A DNA stretch of 56,443 nt from an uncultured Bacilli bacterium (lineage in GTDB: Bacteria > Bacillota_I > Bacilli_A > RF39 > UBA660), in NCBI GenBank assembly GCA_947624505.1, contig CANQKO010000006.1, positions 1 through 56,443 of the forward strand, written 5' to 3'. Below are positions 24,798 to 30,301 of this stretch, one piece after another. Under the pieces are notes generated by a model. The model worked only from the letters and a program-made list of their open reading frames with translations, searched no databases and had not been told where the DNA came from. A program made the position numbers and the translations under genes. Within the stretch, counting starts at the first letter, position 1. Each line of letters starts with the position of its first letter.

Positions 24798-25271
24798 TTA
24801 ATAACCTTTGCTTTTATAATATTCATATAATTCTTTGAAACGATTAAAATGGACTACTTCTCTTTGTCTTAAAAATAAAAGAGGCGCTAGAACATCTTCA
24901 TCATCAGTTAAATCAATTAAGTTTTCATAAACCGCTCTTGCTTTTTGTTCAGCTGCCATGTCTTCCATTAAATCAGCAATTGGATCAGCAGTTACAGCAA
25001 AATAAGTTGCGGTAAAAGGTACACCAGAAGCATCAACTGGATAAATACCTTTATTATGGTCAGCATAATATGACGCAAGACCGGCTTCTTCTAATTCTTT
25101 TAAAGATGCATCTTTAGTAAGTTCACTAACCATTGAACAAATCATCTCACAATGGCCTAATTCTTCAGTTGCAATATCATTAAGTAAGGCTCTTCCCTTG
25201 TCATCTGGCATTGTAAATTTTTGACTGAAATAACGCATTGCAGCAGCTAATTCTCCATTTGCACCACCAAA
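24798..25271 (-). CDS. cotJC: cotJC, 3' part (spore-coat Mn-catalase-like protein), split by an element
   Basis: This part encodes residues 29 to 185 of CotJC, a manganese-catalase fold protein of the spore coat. It starts in FGGANGELAAAMRYFSQK and contains the ferritin-like metal motif TEELGHCEMI and, later, REVVHFNRF, both with Glu and His ligands. The first 32 codons are missing here and lie 3.7 kb away at 28976-29070. The only local start is a TTG created by the element end, with no ribosome binding site, so this part is silent unless the element is removed. Removing it restores the frame exactly. B. subtilis CotJC has about 189 residues; the rejoined protein would have 185. Confidence 0.9.
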   Translation of the reverse strand, partial: FGGANGELAAAMRYFSQKFTMPDDKGRALLNDIATEELGHCEMICSMVSELTKDASLKELEEAGLASYYADHNKGIYPVDASGVPFTATYFAVTADPIADLMEDMAAEQKARAVYENLIDLTDDEDVLAPLLFLRQREVVHFNRFKELYEYYKSKGY

Positions 25272-25284
25272 GTGCAAAAGCGAT
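25261..25284. repeat. Left attachment site (core plus element arm)
   Basis: Core GCACCACCAAA at 25261-25271, then the element arm AGTGCAAAAGCGAT (25271-25284), which is the inverted copy (13 of 14) of the arm at 28960-28973. Confidence 0.85.
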
Positions 25285-25302
25285 AGTTAAATGATTTCGA
25301 GC

Positions 25303-25336
25303 ATAAAAAATAAGGCAAAGAATCAAATTCTCGCCT
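25303..25336 (-). terminator. Candidate terminator of the 35-aa ORF
   Basis: On the minus strand AGGC-GA-GAAT-TTG-ATTC-TTT-GCCT is followed by TATTTTTT, an imperfect hairpin with an internal loop. Confidence 0.5.
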
Positions 25337-25419
25337 CATTTATATAATTTTTTGCCCTAAATTTAAAATCAAAATTGCTAAATACTTCTTGTTAATTTTC
25401 TTCGTATAAATTACTTCTC

Positions 25420-25527
25420 TTATTCCATATTTTTTAATAATTCGCAAATTTTCTTTATTTTTTTAACAGCTTGTTCTTCATTAACAGGATTGTGAACTAT
25501 AACTTTTAAAATTTTTTTATAATTCAT
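25420..25527 (-). CDS. Small basic protein, 35 aa, on the element
   Basis: The reading frame starts with ATG and has AGGAG 8 nt upstream. The product begins MNYKKILKVIVHNPVNEEQ and ends in a Lys-rich helix with KKIKKICELLKNME. Short proteins with an HNPVxEEQ-like segment are, from memory, common beside serine recombinases in Firmicutes elements, but I cannot name a function. Its promoter is not clear. It is the only protein gene of the element on the minus strand. Confidence 0.5.
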   Translation of the reverse strand: MNYKKILKVIVHNPVNEEQAVKKIKKICELLKNME

Positions 25528-25709
25528 AAGTTTCAACTCCTATATTAGTTTATGCTTTTTGTTTAATTTGGGTTATTACCTATTTTCAACGTATAATTCT
25601 ATCCTTTTCTATATTTTTTTAGTAAAATTTATACTTTTTATTCTTTTAGATTGATTATTTCTTTTTACTCCTTTAAAATGTTAATTAGAAAGGAGTAAAA
25701 ATATAATTT

Positions 25710-26117
25710 ATGAAAAGATATATGTCAAATAAATTTATTAAAATTAATTGCTTAAATAGTTTATTAAAAGTTTTAAATGATAAAGTTTCTTCCGAAGAAA
25801 AATTAAACAAGTTAGTGATACACACAGCAAATGGAATTTATATTGGTACTCTTAAAGAACCAATTGATTCGGAAAATTATGAAGTTACTAATAAAGATGA
25901 TATTTTAACGATCTATCATAAAGTGTTATACGAACAGATAGCCAAAGCCGAAAACGATATAACTGATGAAATTGAACGAGTTTTAGAAAATCCCATTACT
26001 ATTACTTTAGAAAATGTAGAATTACGTTGCAATAATGTTATTACTCATTTACCTTTTATAGAAATATTTATAGACCAAATAATTGGAATCTCATTAGGAT
26101 CAATTTCTTCTGATTAA
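25710..26117 (+). CDS. Hypothetical element protein, 135 aa
   Basis: No family recognised. It is soluble and acidic overall, with a beta-rich N-terminal half (LVIHTANGIYIGTLKEPI at about 35-53), a helical middle (about 75-100) and a C-terminal beta segment with many Ile residues. AAAGGAG lies 14 nt before ATG 25710, which is far, so the in-frame ATG at codon 5 is also possible only if another site is used; the start is uncertain. It is the first plus-strand gene of the element. Confidence 0.65.
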   Translation: MKRYMSNKFIKINCLNSLLKVLNDKVSSEEKLNKLVIHTANGIYIGTLKEPIDSENYEVTNKDDILTIYHKVLYEQIAKAENDITDEIERVLENPITITLENVELRCNNVITHLPFIEIFIDQIIGISLGSISSD

Positions 26118-26215
26118 TTTTTGATTTAATACTTACCAACTTTTTACAATAAAGAACAAATAGCAAATTTGCCAGTTAAAATTATTGGTATTGCTAAAGA
26201 AAAGAGGACGAGATT

Positions 26216-26674
26216 ATGAAAAAAATATATAAAATATTAATACCAAGTGCTGTAGCTTTAGGTGTTATTGGAACTTTTACAGAAAATGATACACCAAATA
26301 CAAATCTTATGGATAACAATAAAAGTTCTTATACTGAAACAGAATCAAAAAAAGAAGTAGATGAAGAAGAAAATAATAACCAAACTGTAGAAAATGAAAA
26401 AAAAGAAGAAACTACCGATAAAGCAAATGATAAAACCTCCGACAAAATCACTGATAAAGTCGCTGATAAAACTTCTACAAATACAACAAATAATAATTCA
26501 AAAGATAAAACTGCTAACAATAAAGATACAAATAAGGAAAACCAAAATTTGCCATTAAAAGCTATTTGCAATGACGGAACTATTTCTTATCAAGATGATT
26601 CAAGTAAAGATAATTATAGGGGAATGTGTTCTGGACACGATGGAATTAAAGAAAAATTAGGTAGAGTAAAATAA
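26216..26674 (+). CDS. Secreted protein with a C-terminal DUF3761-like domain, 152 aa
   Basis: A short hydrophobic N-terminus (about residues 3-22, ILIPSAVALGVIGTF) is probably a signal sequence. A long linker (about 30-110) made of Lys, Asp, Asn, Thr and Glu follows, with repeats of the type DKxxDK. A small C-terminal domain (about 113-150) reads AICNDGTISYQDD then GMCSGHDGIKEKL; the two Cys and the CSGHDG/CSxHGG pattern resemble DUF3761. The gene is cargo of the element. AGAGGACGAG lies upstream as a weak ribosome binding site. A role on the cell surface or in the spore is unknown. Confidence 0.75.
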   Translation: MKKIYKILIPSAVALGVIGTFTENDTPNTNLMDNNKSSYTETESKKEVDEEENNNQTVENEKKEETTDKANDKTSDKITDKVADKTSTNTTNNNSKDKTANNKDTNKENQNLPLKAICNDGTISYQDDSSKDNYRGMCSGHDGIKEKLGRVK

Positions 26675-26742
26675 TAATAGTTAATAAAAATATATATTTT
26701 ATTTAAAATTGCATATAATAGAGTTAGGAAAGTCAAAATTAA

Positions 26743-26771
26743 TTGATTTTCTACCAAACTTGTGGTAATAT
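26743..26771 (+). promoter_or_regulatory. SigA-type promoter of the RNA repeat / toxin locus
   Basis: TTGATT (26743-26748), exactly 17 nt, TAATAT (26766-26771), with TGG just before the -10. Transcription should start near 26778, just before the RNA repeats. Confidence 0.75.
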
Positions 26772-26777
26772 AATTAC

Positions 26778-26932
26778 ACAAGTTGTAATTGACTGCATTG
26801 TGAAGAATTTTTTTCGAGGAACATATTAGTCAGTCTGATTATAACATCAAGAATAGCGTTGTGAAGAGGAAACTCGAGGAACATATTAGTCTATTCACTG
26901 TTTAAGGAACTCTATTATTAGGGTTCCTTTTT
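26778..26932 (+). ncRNA. Two-repeat structured RNA, candidate type III RNA antitoxin
   Basis: Two copies of one fold, 60 nt apart. Copy 1 has outer stem GACTG (26791-26795) with CAGTC (26831-26835). Copy 2 has GAATAG (26851-26856) with CTATTC (26891-26896). The conserved single-stranded parts are GC(A/G)TTGTGAAGA on the left and TCGAGGAACATATTAGTC on the right. An inner stem is GAA/TTC in copy 1 and GAG/CTC with a GAAA loop in copy 2. Four base pairs differ between copies and each is compensated on the partner strand. A terminator ends the RNA just before the toxin gene. This is the ToxIN/CptIN-type arrangement: promoter, tandem RNA repeats, terminator, toxin. Confidence 0.75.
26904..26932 (+). 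terminator. Terminator between the RNA repeats and the toxin gene
   Basis: AAGGAAC (26904-26910) pairs with GTTCCTT (26923-26929), 12-nt loop, followed by T-rich bases. It would let only part of transcription reach the toxin gene. Confidence 0.85.
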
Positions 26933-26953
26933 CAATTGTTAGGAGGTAAATTT

Positions 26954-27322
26954 ATGAAAAATGGAGAAATATATTATATAGATTTTAAAGGCAATAGAGG
27001 TTCAGAAATAAATGATATACATTTAGGCATAATATTTACTATTCCTAAAGTAAAGAATATGGTATTTTGTATTCCTCTTACAAGTCCAAAAGAAAAGCAT
27101 TTTAAGAACATAGATGCATTTAATAATCGTAATCATAATGAATTAAAATATCAAAATTTAATTTATATAGATAAAACGGATTCAATAGCACTATTAGATC
27201 AAATTAGAACAATATCAACGCAAAGATTAATTAAATCTTATAACGTAACTTTAGATATTACACATATAAATTTAATTATAGTTAAAGTTAATAAATTTAT
27301 AAAAAATGTAATGAAAAAATAA
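26954..27322 (+). CDS. MazF/PemK-fold (ToxN/CptN-like) toxin endoribonuclease, 122 aa
   Basis: Start ATG 26954 is 7 nt after AGGAGG; an in-frame TTG upstream is ignored. The protein has the MazF beta-barrel signature: GEIYYIDFKGNRGSEI at the start, then FCIPLTSPKEKHF near residue 40 (family ToxN shows a PLTSPK motif) and ALLDQIRTISTQRL near residue 85, then a C-terminal helix. Such toxins cleave RNA. No antitoxin protein is encoded beside it; the RNA repeats upstream take that place, hence the type III proposal. MazF and ToxN share the fold, so the sub-family remains uncertain. Confidence 0.78.
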   Translation: MKNGEIYYIDFKGNRGSEINDIHLGIIFTIPKVKNMVFCIPLTSPKEKHFKNIDAFNNRNHNELKYQNLIYIDKTDSIALLDQIRTISTQRLIKSYNVTLDITHINLIIVKVNKFIKNVMKK

Positions 27323-27346
27323 TTAGGTTGAAATTTTAGAAAAATT

Positions 27347-27382
27347 AAAAAAAGCCTCTACTCTGCTAGAACAGAATAGAGG
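27347..27382 (-). terminator. Intrinsic terminator of the candidate small RNA
   Basis: Stem of 11 bp with one mismatch (27355-27365 with 27372-27382), 6-nt loop, T-run on the minus strand only. Confidence 0.8.
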
Positions 27383-27434
27383 TAAATGAAAACCCAAACT
27401 AAACGAATTTTAATAGCACATATTAAATATATTT

Positions 27435-27460
27435 TTGCTACATATATTTGCTACATATAT
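27435..27460 (+). repeat. Tandem 13-bp repeat over the recombinase promoter
   Basis: TTGCTACATATAT occurs twice without gap (27435-27447 and 27448-27460). The second copy contains the proposed -35 box, so it could be a direct-repeat operator. Confidence 0.75.
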
Positions 27461-27476
27461 AGGTTTTCTATATAAT
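27448..27476 (+). promoter_or_regulatory. Promoter of the serine recombinase gene
   Basis: TTGCTA (27448-27453), 17 nt, TATAAT (27471-27476), 36 nt before the recombinase ATG. The consensus is of the vegetative type; I see no convincing SigE consensus. Confidence 0.6.
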
Positions 27477-27511
27477 TGTAGCATAAATTTTAAGTAAAAG
27501 AAAGGAATTTT

Positions 27512-28954
27512 ATGAAAGAAGAAAGAATTGCTGCAATATATATTCGTGTCAGTACAGATTCTCAAACAGAATACTCTCCTGATGCACAATTAAAAGCAAT
27601 AAAAGAATACGCAAAAAGAAATAATATTGAAATAGATCCTAAATACATATATAAAGACGAAGGTTTTAGTGGCCGTAAAGCAGAAAAAAGACCAGCATTT
27701 ATGCAAATGATTGCTACAGCTAAAACAAAGCCTACTGCCCCATTTAATGTTATCTTAGTACATAAACTAGATAGATTTGCAAGAAATCGTGAAGATAGTA
27801 TAGTTTATAAATCATTACTCAAAAGAGAATGCAAAGTTGAGGTAATATCAATTACCGAAGATTTTGGCGATGATAAGTTTTCTGTTATTTTAGAGGCAAT
27901 GTTAGAAGCAATGGCAGAATACTACTCTCTTAACTTATCTGATGAAGTAAAAAAAGGTATGGTTGAAAAGGCAAATAGAGGCGAATATCAAACAAAAGCA
28001 CCCTTTGGCTATAAAATGGTCGATAAAAACTTAATTGTTGATACAGAAGCCTCAAAAATAGTAAAAATGATATTTAATGATTATCAAAATGGAATTAGTT
28101 TTAAAGGCATTGCTAAAAAATTAAACAATTTAGGGATCAAAACTTCGCAAAATAATAAATGGGAAGTAAGAACTATTGAATATATATTAAGAAATCCTGT
28201 ATATAAAGGTTATACTTTATGGACCCCTAATGCAAAAAGTAGTTGGGATTATAAATTTAAAGCAAAAAATGGCATCTTAAAAAAAGGAAGCCACGAATCA
28301 ATTATTGAAGAAGCCACTTTTGATAATATTCAAAACCAAATTTTAAAGAAAAAAGATTTATATAAATCGACTTCAACTAGTAACTTTAGTTGGATTAGTA
28401 AGTTAGTAAAATGTAGTAATTGTGGTTCTACTCTAACCACACAAAAAAATGCCCTTCAATGTATAGGCTATTCTCACGGAAGTTGTGAAGAAAGTCATTA
28501 TATTAGTTATTCTAAAATTATACCAGCAATATTAAATCAAATTCAAAAAGATTATAAAAACCCTATTAACATTAATTTTAGTAAGAAAAAAATAAAAAAT
28601 GATATTTTAGATGAAAAAGATATTTTAGAAAATAATTTAAAAAATTTGCAAGAAAAATTAGTAAGAAGTAAAAATTTATATTTAGAAGGAATAGATACTT
28701 TAGAAGAATATAAAGAGAATAAATTGCAAATTGAAAAAAACATTAAGGAAATTAATGAAAAAATTGATAAACTACCTAAAGACAAAGAAACAGTCAAAGA
28801 ACAAAACATTTCTATAAATGCTAAAAATGTATATGAATTATTAATTGATGAAAAAATTGATATGGTAAAAAAATACACTGTCATTCACGAACTTATTGAT
28901 TATATTGTTTATGATAAAAAAAGTGAAACAATTGAGATTTATTACAAAGAATAA
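27512..28954 (+). CDS. Large serine recombinase (integrase/excisionase) of the cotJC element
   Basis: The protein has 480 aa, with domains in order. Residues 5-150 are the resolvase catalytic domain, with the nucleophile Ser14 in YIRVSTD and the Arg-containing HKLDRFARNRED block. Residues about 160-265 are the Recombinase domain (APFGYKM to NPVYKG). Residues about 295-330 are a zinc ribbon with Cys301, 304, 317 and 325. Residues about 365-425 form a coiled-coil, then a C-terminal tail. The length is typical for compact large serine recombinases. AAAGGAA precedes the ATG. It sits at one end of the element, next to an attachment site, and by analogy with SpoIVCA would join the two halves of cotJC. 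No recombination directionality factor was recognised. Confidence 0.95.
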   Translation: MKEERIAAIYIRVSTDSQTEYSPDAQLKAIKEYAKRNNIEIDPKYIYKDEGFSGRKAEKRPAFMQMIATAKTKPTAPFNVILVHKLDRFARNREDSIVYKSLLKRECKVEVISITEDFGDDKFSVILEAMLEAMAEYYSLNLSDEVKKGMVEKANRGEYQTKAPFGYKMVDKNLIVDTEASKIVKMIFNDYQNGISFKGIAKKLNNLGIKTSQNNKWEVRTIEYILRNPVYKGYTLWTPNAKSSWDYKFKAKNGILKKGSHESIIEEATFDNIQNQILKKKDLYKSTSTSNFSWISKLVKCSNCGSTLTTQKNALQCIGYSHGSCEESHYISYSKIIPAILNQIQKDYKNPININFSKKKIKNDILDEKDILENNLKNLQEKLVRSKNLYLEGIDTLEEYKENKLQIEKNIKEINEKIDKLPKDKETVKEQNISINAKNVYELLIDEKIDMVKKYTVIHELIDYIVYDKKSETIEIYYKE

Positions 28955-28959
28955 AAAAC

Positions 28960-28986
28960 ATCGCTTTTACACTTAGCACCACCAAA
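28960..28986. repeat. Right attachment site (element arm plus core)
   Basis: Element arm ATCGCTTTTACACT (28960-28973), TA, then core GCACCACCAAA (28976-28986). Combined with the left arm it would give a nearly palindromic attP of about 40 bp whose centre falls on CC within the core. Confidence 0.85.
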
Positions 28987-29070
28987 TTGAGTAAGTAAAT
29001 ATTTAGCCATTCTTAAATCTTTTTTGCTTATGTTTATTGGATAATTAGTATGCTTAACATATTTAAACAT
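28976..29070 (-). CDS. cotJC: cotJC, 5' part (first 32 codons)
   Basis: The frame from ATG 29070 reads MFKYVKHTNYPINIS, then KKDLRMAKYLLTQFGGA, the N-terminus expected of CotJC (the YPV...MAKYLxxQYGG pattern). With the element in place translation runs on for ten more codons into the element and stops at 28942 (42 aa product). The start overlaps the end of the upstream CotJA/JB gene by 8 nt (ATGTTTAA), and that gene's 3' end holds GGAGG, so translation is coupled. The partner 3' part is at 24798-25271. Confidence 0.9.
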
Positions 29071-29539
29071 ATAAATTACCTCCTAAATCATCCCAAGGCC
29101 AAGGACTATCAATCCAAGTAAACTTATCACCTTTAGTCTTATTTACTGTAAGTGGTCCATAACTTTCCATATACTCTTTTTTAGCTTCTTTTTCTTCTTT
29201 TACTAATTGTTCAAATAAATTCATTACTTCTTTATCATCAGGATGAAGATCTAAATATAAATTTAAATCATTGATGGCAAAAGAATATTGCATAACATTA
29301 AATAATTTTGCTTCTCTATCACTTTTAGGGCGAATATTTATGTAAGTTAAATTTTTATAAGGAACATATTCATTTTTAAACATATTTCCTCTTAAAAAGC
29401 CTTCTTTAGCTGGTAAAATATTTGGATTACTTTTATCAAACATTTTATTAGTCATATTAATACTTTTACCTAAATTATTACCACTAGTTAAGTTTAATAA
29501 AGCAAAATCTAAATCAACATTGTTATTATCAAATAACAT
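29063..29539 (-). CDS. CotJA-CotJB fusion spore coat protein, 158 aa
   Basis: The C-terminal part (about residues 85-155) matches CotJB: NDLNLYLDLHPDD, then YGPLTV and WIDSPWPWDDL. The part before it (about 43-60) has AKEGFLRGNMFKNEYVPYK, resembling the short CotJA (a GF.GT.F..LY.PY pattern). In Bacillus cotJA, cotJB and cotJC are three genes of one SigE-dependent operon; here A and B seem joined. The N-terminal 40 residues are not recognised. GGAGG precedes the ATG. A possible SigE-type -10, CATACATT, lies at 29561-29568, but its start point would fall on the ribosome binding site, so it is weak. The gene order is cotJAB-cotJC. Confidence 0.82.
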   Translation of the reverse strand: MLFDNNNVDLDFALLNLTSGNNLGKSINMTNKMFDKSNPNILPAKEGFLRGNMFKNEYVPYKNLTYINIRPKSDREAKLFNVMQYSFAINDLNLYLDLHPDDKEVMNLFEQLVKEEKEAKKEYMESYGPLTVNKTKGDKFTWIDSPWPWDDLGGNLYV

Positions 29540-29598
29540 AAAAAAATTACCTCCTACATTAATGTATGAGATAATTAAAATAGCTTATATGCTTTTGC

Positions 29599-30204
29599 CT
29601 ATTTTATAGTTTGAAATTCATATATATCTAGTAATTGTTCAACATCAGTTACTTTTAATAATGTATTTTTAACCCCATCTAAAACTTCTTTAACTTCACC
29701 ATCTTTAACATACACTAAAGCTGGTAATTTACTAAGTTCTTTAAGGCCCAAGCTTTCCTTTATTAAATTTAAGTAATTGTCGTTATTTTCTTTTAATTTA
29801 GTTAAATCAACATAATAAAAGATATCATTTAATTTATACTTATCAATTAATTTTTTTAAATCTTTTTCAAAATTATAAATCGTTTCATCTTTCGTATAAC
29901 TCATATAAATAAAATAAGATGAAGGTGCTTCTTGCTTAATTAGTGATATAGAATCTAAATCATCTATACTAGATTCAATCGTATTTGATGATATTAAATA
30001 ACTAACCAATAATTGCTCTTCTTTTTTAGAATTATACCAATTAAATATTAAGAATACTAAAAGAATTCCTCCCACTAAAATCAATGCCGCATACAAGTAA
30101 TTTCTGGGATTAATATATCTTTCTTTTGCACTAACTTTTACTACTTTTTTCTCTTCGCTACTTTTAGTGGCTTTTTTAGTAGCATTTGCCTTTTTTTGAC
30201 TCAT
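29599..30204 (-). CDS. Membrane-anchored thioredoxin-like protein without CxxC, about 201 aa
   Basis: An N-terminal Lys/Ala/Thr-rich cytoplasmic tail of about 35 residues is followed by a membrane helix at about residues 38-59 (YLYAALILVGGILLVFLIF), then an outside domain with thioredoxin-like features: SSYFIYMSYT at about 100, FYYVDLTKL at about 135, and LPALVYVKDGEV at about 165, the cis-Pro region. The CxxC motif of redox-active members is absent. Start ATG 30204 is 10 nt from AAAGGA; an ATG three codons upstream is too near. It follows ftsK on the same strand. Function unknown. Confidence 0.72.
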   Translation of the reverse strand: MSQKKANATKKATKSSEEKKVVKVSAKERYINPRNYLYAALILVGGILLVFLIFNWYNSKKEEQLLVSYLISSNTIESSIDDLDSISLIKQEAPSSYFIYMSYTKDETIYNFEKDLKKLIDKYKLNDIFYYVDLTKLKENNDNYLNLIKESLGLKELSKLPALVYVKDGEVKEVLDGVKNTLLKVTDVEQLLDIYEFQTIK

Positions 30205-30301
30205 TAGTACCATATCCTTTCATAAATATTTTATCATATTATAAAATTCTTTGTAAACTTCTTTTATACATTATATTTTAATTGTGTCAATTAATGCGCA
30301 A

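Larger units (their letters stand above)
27347..27468 (-). ncRNA. Candidate small RNA, about 120 nt, on the element
   Basis: On the minus strand an extended -10 (TGCTACAAT, plus coordinates 27475-27483) precedes an RNA starting near 27468. Its first bases GAAAACC (27468-27462) pair with GGTTTTC (27394-27388). It ends in a terminator: stem CCTCTATTCTG with CAGAGTAGAGG (one mismatch) and seven T. No open frame of useful length or ribosome binding site is seen. The -35 is poor. It runs convergent to the toxin gene and its promoter overlaps the recombinase promoter region. Confidence 0.5.
25261..28986. mobile_element. Skin-like serine-recombinase element inside cotJC, 3715 bp between cores
   Basis: The 11-bp core GCACCACCAAA is present at 25261-25271 and at 28976-28986. 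Outside the two cores are the two halves of one cotJC gene; inside are a large serine recombinase (27512-28954), a toxin with an RNA-repeat leader, a secreted protein, small hypothetical genes and a small RNA. Joining the outsides across one core gives TTT GGT GGT GCA AAT GGA, coding F-G-G-A-N-G, as expected in CotJC. Known parallels are the skin element in sigK and other sporulation-gene intervening elements that are removed in the mother cell. That this one is removed during sporulation is inference. Confidence 0.9.

Noticed and set aside
24798-25277. A complete short Mn-catalase gene beginning at TTG 25277
   Set aside because: The first residues come from the element end, there is no ribosome binding site, and the true N-terminus is found 3.7 kb away.
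26216-26674. Lipoprotein signal in the element's secreted protein
   Set aside because: No Cys lies in a lipobox position after the hydrophobic segment.
26954-27322. Ordinary type II PemK/MazF toxin with a protein antitoxin
   Set aside because: No antitoxin-like gene is adjacent; the gene before it encodes a secreted protein, and a structured RNA with terminator fills the gap. The type II reading is kept only as an alternative for the toxin fold.
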